Assembly: GCA_022496185.1 (NCBI GenBank) | Contig: WTXG01000348.1 | Coordinates: 1-32,917, forward strand | Source of the DNA: Multifurca ochricompacta | Lineage: Eukaryota > Basidiomycota > Agaricomycetes > Russulales > Russulaceae | Direction of reading: 5' to 3' | Length of the DNA: 32,917 nucleotides | Shown here: piece after piece, positions 1-11,187 of the stretch | Position numbering within the stretch: position 1 is the first letter of the stretch | How the letters are laid out: each line of letters starts with the position of its first letter | Notes under the pieces: model-generated | Told to the model about the DNA's origin: nothing | Databases searched by the model: none | Seen by the model: the letters and a program-made list of their open reading frames with translations, nothing else | Translations under genes and position numbers: made by a program

Positions 1-479
1 AGTTCGGTTCCTTCGCTCAGTTTGTGGGAGGGGGGAAGCGGGGAGGAAGGGAAGAGTTGACTTTCAAGTTCGAAGCGGGAAAAATCGAGAAGTGAAGAGA
101 AGTGAAAAGGGAACGAAACGAAAAGGGAAATGTGAAAGGGGAGCGCTTAAGGGCCACTTTCCCTCACCCACCCACCCCTCCATCCATCTATTCATCCATT
201 ATTCCATTCCATTCATCCCATACCTTGGTTGATGTGCTTGCTACCCCTTAAATGAACCAAAAAAAAGAAAGAAACAAAACGATCGATTCGTAGAAGATGC
301 GTGCGCTTGACAAACAAGAATTAGTTAGAGAAGTTAGAAAGAATAATCACAAGTCAAAGGAAGGGGGGTCACATGTATGCGCGCGAGGTTGTGCAGTCAC
401 AACGTGACCCATACACAGTCGAAAATCATTTTCTTTAAGTAAAGCAAAGCATTAAATCCCCAAAAACTAAAAAAGGCGG

Positions 480-487
480 TATATAAA
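480..487 (+). promoter_or_regulatory. TATA-like element of an orphan leader
   Basis: TATATAAA is followed by a pyrimidine-rich start-site-like stretch, a CAGT repeat and a donor-like GTAAGA at 665. This is the layout of a fungal promoter with a spliced 5' leader, but I find no convincing plus-strand reading frame downstream. Confidence 0.3.
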
Positions 488-571
488 CCATCACCACCCC
501 CGGGGCCCTTTCCTTTCACACCGGAGTCATCCGATTCATCAATTTAATTATATTCCCCGTCCAGGCCCTGT

Positions 572-604
572 CAGTCAGTCAGTCAGTCAGTCAGTCAGTC
601 AATC
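572..604 (+). repeat. (CAGT)n microsatellite
   Basis: About eight tandem copies of GTCA/CAGT lie between the TATA-like element and the donor-like site at 665. A shorter run of the same unit occurs near 5290 in another leader-like stretch. Confidence 0.85.
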
Positions 605-934
605 AGCCAGTTAGTTAGCCGGCCGGGGGCGAACAAAAACTACACACCAGCGGTCATCTCGTAGGTAAGACCCTGGGTCGATCAGTTAAAGGGTATTATG
701 CTAGTGGCTATGTGGGGGGCCGCTCACACATATTAAATGCCGTGAACCGCACGGAAACCACATTGTATGTGTGTGTGTGTGTTGTTACAACTCACACGTC
801 TCACTTGTCACCTGTCACTTGTCACTTGTGTCACTTGTGCGCTGCACCTAGGCCCTCCCCTGCCCCCTCAATAGATGTAAAGTATAAAGTAAAGTAGGGA
901 AAATACATACCGACCGATACCGATAAAAAAAAAC

Positions 935-1045
935 CCTTACCCTTGTTGCCCCCTCCCCCTCTTACATTACCTTTACAACCCCTTACCTACCCTTACCCTT
1001 ACCCTTACCTTATCTTTATCTTTAACCTTTACCCTTAACCCCCCG
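935..1045 (+). repeat. Degenerate CCTTAC-type tract
   Basis: Imperfect copies of CCCTTA/CCTTAC are interrupted by TCTTTA and CCCC runs. The unit is not the canonical telomeric CCCTAA, so I call it an interstitial simple repeat. Confidence 0.6.
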
Positions 1046-2084
1046 CATCGCCATCGCATCGCCATCGCCGTCGCATTGCATTGCATTGCATGGCGTGTTA
1101 GTAGGGCCTTGAGCAAAAAAAAAAGCAATGCGTTTTTAACGTTTTTTTTTTTTTTTCTTGTTATTTGTTTGTTTTAATACACACTCTCCCCATCGCATTA
1201 CGGGGGGCGTATGCGTGCGTATATGCGCGCACGCGCCTAGAAATGAAACAACTTCATTGGATCTCCATAGCACACGTTCATAGAAAAAAAAATTTACAAT
1301 TTTGTTTGTTTGTTTGTTTGTTGGAAAAATATTGTATGATACGGTGGTGTAAAGTATAATATATATATTTTGCTTTGCTTTAAAAAAAAAAAAAACTACT
1401 GACTTTAATTTGTTTTTTTTTTTGGGTACTATTCCCAACCCCCCTTCCCTTCCCTCTTTTCCTTCCTTCCTTATAGACTAAAAGACAAACATCGAAATAA
1501 CCCTTCCCCTTTTTTGTTTTTGGGTGCGAAATAAATACCGCCAGGGGGATAGATACATAGATAATCCACGCATTGAATGTGTGCGTGCGTGCAAGTCTTG
1601 CAAAAGAAATGAGAAAAAAAAAAGCCCCTTTTTTAAAAATTTTAATTTTGATGCAAGAGTTCTTTTATTTTGTGATGTTGTTGTCATTGTTGTTGTTGTT
1701 GTTGCAAGAGTGGTGGGAAAAGAAAAAAAATGGAAGATGATGGCTGAGGTGCTTCGGAGAAAGGGGGAGAGGAGGGACATGACGGTGTGACTTTTGGAGG
1801 AGAGGAGGGGGGAAAAAAAGAGAAAAATGCTACACTGAATGGAAGGCGGAATGCGACGATCGCATGGGGCAATATTGACGTGTGACAAATTGCGTGATTG
1901 TTTGGACAAAGATGATCAAGATCTTGCCAAGGCGTTTGATATTGGACCATTGGCATCATGAATGGGATGGGATGGGGATGGGGATGGGGATGGACAAGAA
2001 ACCGAGAAAAAGGACTCCAAAGGAAATAAATTTGTATGCATGCAAATGATGAGAGAGAGAGGGGGGAGGGGGATGGGGGGGGGG

Positions 2085-2972
2085 TCATCGACGCGAGCCG
2101 TGCACGCGTTCAGCACGATCCCGTAATCCACTACGCCCTCGACCGTACCCATATCCTCGATCAGCAGCCCAGCCATCAAGCTCGTCAACGCGACGACGTC
2201 CACGTATATCATCTCTACCCGATACGCATTCCCTTGAAGGAGAACGGGAAAGGGAATGGAAATGGGAACGAGACCGTGAACGAGATGGAGACCGTGGTCG
2301 TACATGATGAGAGGTAGAACCAGGTTCACGTCGTCGACCTCGACCCTCTTCAGTCCCATCCAATACAGAAAGGGGTGCACTACTAGGTGACTTTCCAGCC
2401 ATAGCGTGGGTGTGGTCCACCTTGGTGGTAGAAAGGCGCGGGATAGTCGGGGAAGGCCGTGCACGGGCCGTATCGGCCGAAGACCGCGGAGGTGACATGG
2501 TCAGCGAAGACTTTGCATGTGGTGCCCCAAGAGTAAGAAGAGAGAAGTAGGCTGGAAGGGAAGCACGGTTACGTTTTCTAGAAGTGATGGTACCATCGGA
2601 AATGTCGCAACTCGGTAACGGTCCTGAAGGACGTAGAGGTGTACCATATGAGCGCCGGCGATGATGATGAAGGTGGTGATGATGCGAAGACGACGTGGGA
2701 CCCGATATATCTGAATCTTCTTCTGCCGAGTTTGTACTCTGTCCTCCACTACTATGCGTCGTACTAGAAGATGAGTGGCGGTGAAGGAGAGGGATAGTCG
2801 AATGTGTATTGGTGCTACTCGGGCGGCGGGCATAGGATAAGGCTTCGTGAGAGCGCAAAAGAGCGTCATCCGATGGATGGACAGAGAGGACATCAACCTC
2901 CTCATCGTCGTCATACCATATGGGATACGTTTGCTGTTGCGAGTACGCAGTCTTGGCCGAAGACAGTGACAT
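2085..2972 (-). CDS. Conserved agaricomycete RS-rich disordered protein
   Basis: This is a single open frame of 295 residues. The N-terminus has an acidic patch (YDDDEEVDV). A Ser/Thr/His-rich stretch with a His run (HHHHLHHH) follows, then a central motif RKRNRASLPAYFSLL, an Arg-Ser stretch (SPSRSRSRSHFHSLSRSPSR), and a C-terminal block reading RGRRRVDELDG then GRGRSGLRDR. From memory, the ASLPAYFSLL and C-terminal RxRVxELxG...GRSGL blocks recur in uncharacterised agaricomycete proteins, and this supports real coding. No catalytic domain, signal peptide or membrane segment is visible. RS repeats suggest phosphorylation or RNA/protein binding, but that is inference. The 5' leader probably runs into the sequence above 2972, and an upstream exon cannot be excluded. 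Function unknown. Confidence 0.65.
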   Translation of the reverse strand: MSLSSAKTAYSQQQTYPIWYDDDEEVDVLSVHPSDDALLRSHEALSYARRPSSTNTHSTIPLLHRHSSSSTTHSSGGQSTNSAEEDSDISGPTSSSHHHHLHHHRRRSYGTPLRPSGPLPSCDISDGTITSRKRNRASLPAYFSLLTLGAPHAKSSLTMSPPRSSADTARARPSPTIPRLSTTKVDHTHAMAGKSPSSAPLSVLDGTEEGRGRRREPGSTSHHVRPRSPSRSRSRSHFHSLSRSPSRECVSGRDDIRGRRRVDELDGWAADRGYGYGRGRSGLRDRAERVHGSRR

Positions 2973-5900
2973 GCCGAGAGTGAGTGAGGGAGGTTCCTGT
3001 ATGGGCCCAGTGGAAACAGGAAGGAAACTTGGAGAAGGCCAAGCAGAGGAAGCAGTGGAAAGGGAAGGAGAGGAATCGTCTAGGGCCTGGCAAGCGTCGG
3101 AACAGTATATACGGCTGTGGAAGGACGTAATTCAAGTTAGACCAAATGATCATGTGAGGTGGAAAACGGTTCAGGGGAGAGGGGAGGAGAGGGGGGGCTG
3201 ATAATTACTTGTCTACACGCATGGGTTTGCCACACTGAAGACAGCAGTCTTCATCAAACATGATATGGAAGAGGACGACGGCGAAGATGAAGGAATGGTG
3301 GTAAAATGAAATGGTAGGTTGGCGGGAGAGCGGGAGAACAAAAGAGTAGAGAAAGAAGAGAGATATGACTTGAGGTTTTTAAATGTGCGCATGACAACGC
3401 CCCCCCCCCCTCCCCGCCAAACGAAATCCAATAGTTTGGGTTATTATGGTTTAGTTAATATAAATCAATCATTATAATGACTCGTACACTTCCCATTCCA
3501 GTCATTCTCACGTTCGTCGCCCCCCACCCCCCTCCTTCCTTCCTTCGTCGTCCCGTCGCCACTCGCTAGTCGCCTAACTCGCCTACTTTGTTTGCCGAGT
3601 AACGATGTTAAATTGTTCCTATATTTCTCTTTTTCCCTTCTATAGAGACATCTACTCATAAATCCGGCGCAACGCCCAAAATGCATGTTTTACACACAAC
3701 CCAGCCGTCACGCTTTTCTTTATATTATATTATATTATTATTTTTCCTCTTATTCCCCTTTCACTCGCTCATTCACTCACTCTCACAGCCTCCTTCATCT
3801 CCATTCCCCATCATTTCTTTTCGGCCGGCCCTCTTCAAGCCGTTCGACTAGTTTCGAGGACTTTCCACAACAAAACGACGCAATCATGACTTGAGAAACA
3901 TAATTCGGCTGATCTCGTGTTCTTTTTCCCCCACCGCCACGGTCATCTCTAATCCGTCATCCCGCCGCCCATAGTCACCCTAAACCGATTCTGTCTGTCG
4001 GTCCCTTTTTTCCCAACCCGAACGGGCGAGCGGGCGAGCGAACAGTTATATCACTCATATTGTCGCGATATTTTTCAATTCGGGTAAATCACGCAATCTG
4101 TTGTGAAGTTTGAAGCACGACATATACATATCTCTTCTCTTCTTCTTCATATGGGCGTCTGGGTTTTTTCAATAACCCAACCCTCTCCCATCCCTCTCCC
4201 CTCTACCGGAAATTGCCGCTGGTCACTCCACATTCCGCTACCGCGGCGTCATCGCTCTCTGCATCCTGTATCCGCCGAGGGTTGAGAGCCAGTCATACTT
4301 TTATTATTGAGTTGAGATCTGAGGTTGACGCTCATGCTTCACTACCCTCGAAACAAAGATCCCAGGGCAAGGCCACCGCCACCGGGATTTTATCTCCTCC
4401 TGCCTCCATCGCATGCATTGATTGATTCGAGGGGAGGGTAAGGGGAGGGGGTATGTGTCAGTTGTTCAGCATCCCCGGGTTTAAACCTAAATCACATCTT
4501 GCCCTTTTCGGTATTTTCACGCAAATCCCATGATCATTTTTTTCACTTGTCACACACACTTCGGGTTCGGGATGATGGGGATGGGATGGGAATGGGGAAG
4601 GTTGAGAGGAAAGGAGAAAATTTGTTTTAGTTTAGTCTTAGTCTCATTTTTTTTTTTTTCTTTCAATACAATACGATTCAATAACATAACTTTGGTTGGA
4701 TTATGAAGTGACTCGGACGGACGGACGAAGCTTGTAGCTTGTAGCTTCTTCAACTTGGCGCTTACCCATTTACTTCCCGGAAACTTCCTTCCCTTTACTC
4801 CTACTCCACCTTCGGCTAGAACAATATAAGTAATCCGGTTGACCGCTTTTTCATTATTACCGTCCTCCTTCTCAACGAACGACTCGACGAGAGGATCCAT
4901 TGTTACAAGGGCGGCAAAAGGAGTTGAACTTGAGCCCCGACTTGGCGCCAAGGGGACGCTCTCCTTTGAGGGAAAGGAATAAAGCACAACAATTATAGCG
5001 TCATATATCATCATCCATCATATCATATCATACTCCGTATACATGTTACAGCTCTTTGCTGGACTGCGAGGGCTGCGGGGCTGAACTGGACTACTGGTGA
5101 CTGGACTTATTTACTGGTGACTAGACTGATGATGGGATGAACCCAAAAAAGTTGACAGATGTGTCAGATGTCAATTAGTCTCATCTCTTAAGAACGTTCC
5201 TTCTCCGGACTGACCGATCTTCGTATGTATTTTTTATTTTCCGTCCGTCTTCCCTCCATTTTCCCCCTCAGTCAAAGTTCAGTCAAAGTTCAGTCAGTCA
5301 GTCAGTCAGAGACTGTCTTGTCTTATCTTTCTCAGTAGTTTCACGCGCGTTTTTCCGCGCTTCTCGCTCTCGTTATACTTTATATATATATATATATTGA
5401 TTGGTAATTTGTAATCGTATGTGTATGTATGTATATATGCATGTATGCTGCGTGTTTTGACTCCTTCCCTCCCCCCCTCACCCGGTTCAGCCGGTCGGCC
5501 CGGTCCAGTCCGGTCGCTGTGTAAAAAAAAAAAAGTTTCGGGTTTCGGATTTTTTCGGATTGTATGGGGGGGAGAGGGGGGCGGCTATTGGGGGGCGGGC
5601 TGTCCCATCACGTCCATCCATAATGTAAATGGCGGAATGGCGGAAGGGTGTCTGTGTTTGTATGTGTGTATGTATGTCCATTTCCAATCGATTATATATA
5701 TATATCATTCATACATACATCATATTCCAATTTCCATTTCACGGGTACGCCAACGGGTACGCGCGTCTCAGGTAAGTAGTAGTAGTAGTAGTAGGTTAGG
5801 TTAGGTTCGTTTAGTGTGTGCCACAAGGAATTTGCGCTTGCCGCTTTAATACTGCCAGCGGCCCTTTTTGTTTGTTTGTTTGTTTTTCTCTCCTTCTTCC

Positions 5901-6497
5901 AACACTAGCTTGTATGTATGTACTTACTTATGATGCTCGTGTCATAAAGGTCCATGAATGAATGAATTCAAACTCTCATGCATTGTTAACATTGTTAAAC
6001 ATATGGTGGTTTTCCAAGCTAAACCTCTAAGGGTAATCGAGTTACCCTTACCCACACACCCTCGTAAACGTGTCTATACCAATACCATATCATATTAATG
6101 CACCACGGTTTCTCAATCAATCAAACTTTATGTACCCTTCAGGCCTATGTAGAAACACCTCCTGCTACTACTACTTGAGTCTCCCCCGGTGTTACAGAAT
6201 GACCTGTTCTCCTCGGTGGTGTGTGACATGTAGCATGTGGCGTGGCGTACAAAAACACATAGGCTTGCTTCTCACCAAAAAAAGAAAAATTGTGGCACAT
6301 CAAGCGGAAGCATTAATCCCCTTTGAATCATAAAGGCTTCACGAAGAAAACACTCCCTCTGTTTCAGTGTTAAAAGAAATATGTATTTCCCCCCCAGAAC
6401 TCGAACGAAAAAAAAAAGGAAAAAGGGTATTTGTAAGTAACTAAAAAATATATAAAAAAATGACTTCTCTGTATATTATAATAATATATATCCAATC
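2973..6497. other. Long intergenic region without a supported gene
   Basis: This probably contains the 5' leader of the minus-strand gene starting at 2972 and the 3' flank of the secreted-protein gene ending at 6498. Pyrimidine-rich plus-strand tracts (3730-3830, 4130-4210, 5230-5270), (TA)n near 5381-5397, (GTA)n near 5778-5794 followed by a TTAGG run, and a consensus donor CAG/GTAAGT at 5769-5777 are visible. A 154-residue minus-strand open frame at 4550-5014 has no recognisable domain and a poor, lysine-rich C-terminus. I do not call it a gene. Confidence 0.5.
5281..5309 (+). repeat. GTTCAGTCA / (CAGT)n tract
   Basis: Two AAAGTTCAGTC copies run into four tandem CAGT units, about 75 bp upstream of a (TA)n stretch. 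It resembles the leader-like tract at 572-604. Confidence 0.6.
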
Positions 6498-8735
6498 TTA
6501 ACGACAAGTGCAAGTGGCCACATCCGCTTTCTTTCCGAATGGACAGGTACCGGCTAAAAGAATTCCCCGGAGGGAAGGGGAGGGGGGAAGGATGATCAGC
6601 CCCCCAAAAAAAGAGAGACAAAAAGGTTGACTCTGTGACTCACAAGCTCCGAAAGCGACGATACCAGTTTTAGGAGAACCAAAAAGTCCAGGATTAACGC
6701 CTTGAAGTTGAGCATTCGCGACGCCTTTCAATTCCGCATTCCTAGGTGCCTTTTCACAGAAAAGGGTGGAAGGTACGACGCCATTAATGTTCAACGCATT
6801 ACGTGGGTGTTTCCGATAAGCGATCGCATTGTTAATCAACGCTTGCTTGTTCTTGATCCCTTTAGACTTTGCGAAGTCTACCATCGCATCCGCGTTGTCC
6901 TGTTGAGCGCAAGCGTCTGCGTTTGCTAAGAGCGAGCTAATCCCGTTCACGCCTGCCAGTTGGACACATGGGTCATTGTTAGGGTTTCGAACGCCACCGC
7001 TCTTCACGCATAGGTTTTGCCAGCTTTGGGCTACTTGACCTAAATCTGATTGGGCGATCCGCTTTAAGAGGTTCATCGGTGCCAGAGTTATATCCTCTCG
7101 TTTGCCCTTGGCCGCGCAAGCTGGTGGGGCTGTCGCGGCACTAAAAAAAAAAGCAGGAGGTAAAATCAGTTTAGTGGAGGGACAAAAAAAAAGGAAAGGG
7201 TGCCGTACCGTGCCTCGACTGTACGTTGTTCAGGCTCGAATTCACGCTTGCCGAGTAGGCCTCCTTTAGCACCGGTACGTGCGATACGTGCAACAGCATC
7301 TGCCTTAGTATCGCATGTGACACTAAGTTGTATCTCATTAGTCAAGGGAGAGATATACCCAAATTATCATCTCCCGTACCTGGTTCCGGGAGAATTGACG
7401 AGAGGAAGGGCAACACATTGTAAGGTACCGCATGAAGTGAGCGCAAACTTGCCACCAGCACATTGTGCGAATTGTCCATTGATGCAAGCATCCTCACCAT
7501 CCTTGCATGGCGAATTGGCGGTCAGACCTTCGAATTTACGGTTCAAAGCTTGCGCTTCTTGACCATTCTTGAGCGTGAACGCCGCACGACGTACGAGTTG
7601 AGTTCTATTATTTATAAAAAAAAATTTCAATCATGAGTTGAACCTGTTATATTTTTGACGATCCACTTACGTATCTTCGCTGGGTACCTCATCAACTCTG
7701 TTAAAAAAAAAACTTAAGTTTCAGATGCGAGCATGCTGGGAGATTTTGGTTCACGTACGGTTCATCAACGAGCCCATCATCCCCATCGTCATCACGCTTT
7801 CCCAACAAACCGCCCTTGGCACCGGTGCGCCCAATACGAGCAGCAGCATCTGCCTTGGTGTCGCACGTGACGCTGCGTAAAGGAAAATTATTTATTAGGA
7901 AACTTCCGCCATCGCCATCAAAAAAAAGAGAGACCGTACCTAGTTCCGGGAGCGTTGACGAGGGGAAGGGCAACACATTGCAAGGTGGCGGCACAAGGAG
8001 AGAGTACAAACTTTCCATTGTCGCACTTGGCGAACTGTCCCTTGATACATCCGACCTCGTTTGTCGTGCATGGTGAATTGGCGGATAGGCTTTGGAATTT
8101 ACGGTTGAGAGCTTGCGCGTCTTGACCGTTCTTGAGCGTGAACGCTGCACGGCGCTCGATCTCATGCTCATCCCTGGTGAAACACACAAAAACATTTGAC
8201 GCTCGCCATCAGATCCCCCTCCCCTAAAAAAGGATTTAATAGTATACGTACCGTTCTTCTTCCACCTCACGTTTGCCGACTAGGCCACCGGTAGCACCTG
8301 TGCGGGAAATGCGGTCTACGGCATCTTGCTGAGTATCACACGTAATACTACATCACCACCACCACCCGTCATCCAAAAAAAAAAAAGTTTTTTGGGGCTC
8401 CGTCAATTCATTTTCTTTTTAAAATGACACACAAGGTTAATAAATAAGAATTACCTTGTTCCAGGTTTATTCACGAGGGGCAATGCGACACATTGTAACG
8501 ACGCCCCACAAGAGGAGAGGGCAAACTTGCCACCAGTGCATTGTGCGAATTGACCTTTGATACATGCTTGCTCACCATCCTTACAAGCTGAATTGGCTGA
8601 AAGGCTCTGAATTTTCGATTGAGCGCTTGCGCTTCCTGTCCGTTTTTAATGTGAAGGCCGCACGGCGGTCTACTACAGCTCCAGCGGAGACCACCGCAAT
8701 GATTGAAATGGGATATATAGGTTGGAGAAGCGCAT
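6498..8735 (-). CDS. Secreted protein with three tandem CBM19-like cysteine-rich modules, broken in exon 1
   Basis: Nine exons are placed from GT-AG sites: 8735-8455, 8347-8252, 8173-7940, 7872-7759, 7697-7671, 7604-7380, 7322-7209, 7140-6644 and 6553-6498. The intended product is about 548 residues: a signal peptide (MRFSNLYI...), three modules of about 100-110 residues, and a C-terminal domain with the NADACAQQDNADAMVDFAK and YRKHPRNALNINGVVPST motifs, ending in TCPFGKKADVATCTC. Each module reads AAFTLKNGQ..ALNRKF..C..C.GQFA.C..GKF.L..C..LQCVALPLVN.PGTS.TCDT, a cysteine pattern like the chitin-binding CBM19 family. Modules begin after RR and end with GKR. Exon 1 carries three one-base losses (near 8710, 8645 and 8612) that create an early stop. 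They are either assembly errors or real lesions. The role is probably cell-wall or chitin interaction, by family inference. Confidence 0.8.
8643..8712 (-). other. Cluster of three single-base losses in exon 1 of the secreted-protein gene
   Basis: Family-consistent reading needs one extra base at the CCC run (8710-8712, minus-strand sense) and one at the A5 run (8643-8647). A third is needed just downstream in the CDS, at TTC before CAGAGC (about 8610-8615). As written, the frame from the ATG at 8735 stops at a TAG about 20 codons in. After all three losses the original frame is regained. Confidence 0.75.
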
Positions 8736-9885
8736 CTTGGGGAGCAGGATTTTAGTGTTTTAACAAAAAAAAAAAAAGAATGGAGTTGGATCGATAAGGA
8801 TCGGGAGAGCACTGATGCGACCCAGCGCAAAGATGTTCGGTGAGGGACAGGGGAAGGGGGAAGGAGGGGGGGGGGCAAAGTGGAAAAGTTGAAAAGAAAG
8901 TAGATGGAGAGGAGGGGAGGGAGCAACCGGGCTAGAGAAATCAGCCATGCGGGAGTAACAGGTTTTATATATTATTTGGGGAGTAGTAATAACCGAACGC
9001 GAACGCGACATGTGGGCTCGGTTGAAAAGATTGGAGCTGTTTGATCCTGTCAAACCGGAGGAGATGGAGAGTGGGGAGATAGCTTTGATGGTTTCCGAGG
9101 AAAGATTGTCCGGTTGTTTCAGAATTCAAGGGACTCTTACACACACTCTACTCTACTCTCATTCACTCTATCTCTCTATCTCTCTCTACCATTCTGGTAT
9201 AAACAGCGGGGAACCCGGAATTGGCCTGGGCACGTGCATCGCACTTTTAATTCAATTTTCAATCTCAGCAGTTTAGTGCAGCGCCAAAAGTGGGGCTTCC
9301 TCGTCATTGCATTGATAACATTCATCCATCAACAACAACACAACGGTTTTGATGATAATGATTACAATTGAATGGCCTAATACGACAAACAGACAAACAA
9401 ATGGGTGAGGCTATATCCTCCATTTGCGTTTCATTTGGAGGAGACACAGGGAAGGGGAGCTGTTTAAAACATGTGATGAATTTTAACGGTTACCTCGGTC
9501 GGTACTCCCTTGACAACCTGGCTTTTTGGCCTTGGTTGATCTTGTGGTTGTCTCCACTCCAGATGGGACCTTAATGCCATGCACATGGCTTATGCGGCCA
9601 ACTCCACTTGTATATATAATATACCTTTAGTGGTGGTGAGGCCCTAATTTTGGTTGTAATCACATCCGATACACGAATCCGACTCGACTTGTACTACCTC
9701 GCCAGAACTAGCCAAGCCTGTCGTTATTTGTATTTATAGTTCTGTCATAACTCAATACACAATTGGAAGACCGTAACGCCAATACCTCTATTGTATAGTA
9801 TAGTATATATAAATCCAAAAGGTCCATCCACAAAAAAAAAAAAAGCGAATATAAAGAAATACAAAAACAAAATATAAAAATTTCC
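8736..9885. other. Intergenic region, no supported gene
   Basis: This contains the upstream region of the secreted-protein gene and TC-rich repeats near 9130-9190. Open frames (for example 9010-9276 and 9368-9574, plus strand) are short and resemble nothing I know. Confidence 0.5.
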
Positions 9886-10632
9886 TCATGTCTTGGTTGT
9901 TCTTCTCGCGGCGATGGAAACCCTCATGCTACTACAGTATGAAGTGGATGACCCCTCGCTTGCGTGCGTAGGATACACACTCGACATCGACATCTGCCCT
10001 TCTTCGCTGCTGCTGCCTTCCCGCCCTCGGCATCCCGTCGCAACCATAGGGGAAATAGCGCGGCCTCTTCGAGGAGACACGCCCAGAATAAAGCAAGAGA
10101 ACCGAGAGCGATAGCGGGCACAGGCGCAGGAACGGAGCCAACTCTAGTGACACCATTACCACCACCACCACCACCACCACCATTACCCGCGGCCATAGTC
10201 ATAGCCACAGAGTCAGCGGGGGTGTCGTGTTCATCCTCGAAAGGTGCAATGATAACTCTTCTGCGAGGATTGGGATTGAAAAGATGTTATTCTTCATTGG
10301 TTCATCGTCCTCGTTCATGTTACGAAGAAGCAGAGCAGGAGTGGTGGTCGATGGGAAGAGGTCAACGTTTATGGTGGTAGTAGTACGTTGTCCGTGATTC
10401 ACCAAACTACCAGTCTGAACCCCGTCATCGTATCTATCGATTAGAGAGCACACACGAGGCCCCAACCCCCCTCTTCTGTATTAATTATTTCTTGTTGTCA
10501 GTTACTCGTGGTTGTGATGATGACTGGTAGTGTTGGACGACCAGGCAAAAAAAAAAAGTGTGGTTATTCTTACCTGGTCTGGGCAAGGAGTGCGAGTACA
10601 AGATACAGGAAACTGCCACCCGTGAATTGCAT
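9886..10632 (-). CDS. Tentative small secretory or single-pass membrane protein
   Basis: A good signal-peptide exon (MQFTGGSFLYLVLALLAQT) starts at the ATG at 10632 and ends at a GTAAGA donor at 10573. An acceptor near 10470 (or one about 25 bp further on) leads into a Thr-rich stretch (RTTTTINVDLFPSTTTPALLL). A second, poorly defined intron leads into a Gly8 run and a hydrophobic segment (PVPAIALGSLALFWACLL). The frame then runs to a stop at 9924. Alternatively, with one extra base in the GGG near 10084, it continues as a Ser-rich basic tail ending at 9886. The order of signal peptide, Thr-rich part, hydrophobic segment and polar tail suits a cell-surface protein. No family recognised. Exon joins after the first are uncertain, so treat the gene model as provisional. 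Confidence 0.35.
10147..10184 (+). repeat. (ACC)n microsatellite encoding poly-Gly on the minus strand
   Basis: About ten ACC/CCA triplets lie within the tentative minus-strand gene, where they would encode eight consecutive glycines flanked by Asn. Confidence 0.8.
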
Positions 10633-11187
10633 GCGATATTAAGGTAGTGAAAGCGGCGCTAACTTGAAGCCTTTTTATTAGGGTGGGAAGGGCGGTGATG
10701 GTGGTGGCTCTGGTGGCTCTGGGTTAGGAGGGGGAGGGGGGAGGCTATTAAGCTCTCGACACAGATGATACCACAATCTTTCGACCACCGATATAATCGG
10801 AAGAAACAAAATATGGAGACCGAGACCCAAGTTTGAGTTTTCTGCTGCCCTCACTTTTAGGTCTGGCTGCGTTGCGCTCGTGATAGGGGGTTGATGGTTT
10901 CATTCTAGGTTGGAGCCTTTCCATGCTCGGCCAGCCGGGTTGAAAACCGGAGGAGAGGGTGGGGGGGGGGGGGTAAAGATATGTTCAAGATACTCCGTGA
11001 CTAGGGTCTTGACCCTATTCTTAAATTTTTTTTGAAACACACAGTGTGATCTTGTCTGGTCTGGTCCAACTTGAAATGCTGGCAGGCAAAAAGAATGCGG
11101 AGCATGCTTCGGTGACACATGTGCATGAATTGTTTTACGGGAAAGCCAGGTATAATGGGAAACAAATTGAGAGGAGAGAGAGAGAAA
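10633..11187. other. Intergenic region, no supported gene
   Basis: G-rich runs (10720-10740, 10955-10971) and short unremarkable open frames only. It holds the upstream region of the 9886-10632 gene and the 3' flank of the metaxin-like gene. Confidence 0.5.

Larger units (their letters stand above)
1..2084. other. Gene-poor low-complexity region
   Basis: I see no supportable protein-coding gene here. The stretch holds purine-rich sequence at the left edge, a TATA-like site near 480, CAGT and CCTTAC simple repeats, GTTT and poly-T tracts, and GA-rich sequence running into the 3' flank of the minus-strand gene that ends at 2085. Open frames in this stretch are short, made of low-complexity translation, and resemble no protein family. 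A spliced leader or non-coding RNA starting near 510 is possible but not shown. Confidence 0.6.

Noticed and set aside
935..1045. Telomere-like CCCTTA repeats
   Set aside because: The unit is CCCTTA/TAAGGG, not CCCTAA/TTAGGG, it is irregular, and it lies inside the sequence, so it is a simple repeat.
4550..5014. 154-residue minus-strand open frame
   Set aside because: No domain, no signal peptide, low-complexity Lys-rich end and no supporting splice or promoter context; it may be chance.
5769..5777. Perfect splice donor CAG/GTAAGT as evidence of a coding gene
   Set aside because: The frames before it are TA, GTA and GT repeat translations, so it does not support a protein-coding exon.
8471..8926. 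Minus-strand open frame of 151 residues over exon 1 of the secreted gene
   Set aside because: It mixes upstream non-coding sequence with short pieces of the real module in two frames because of the base losses; the real start is the ATG at 8735.
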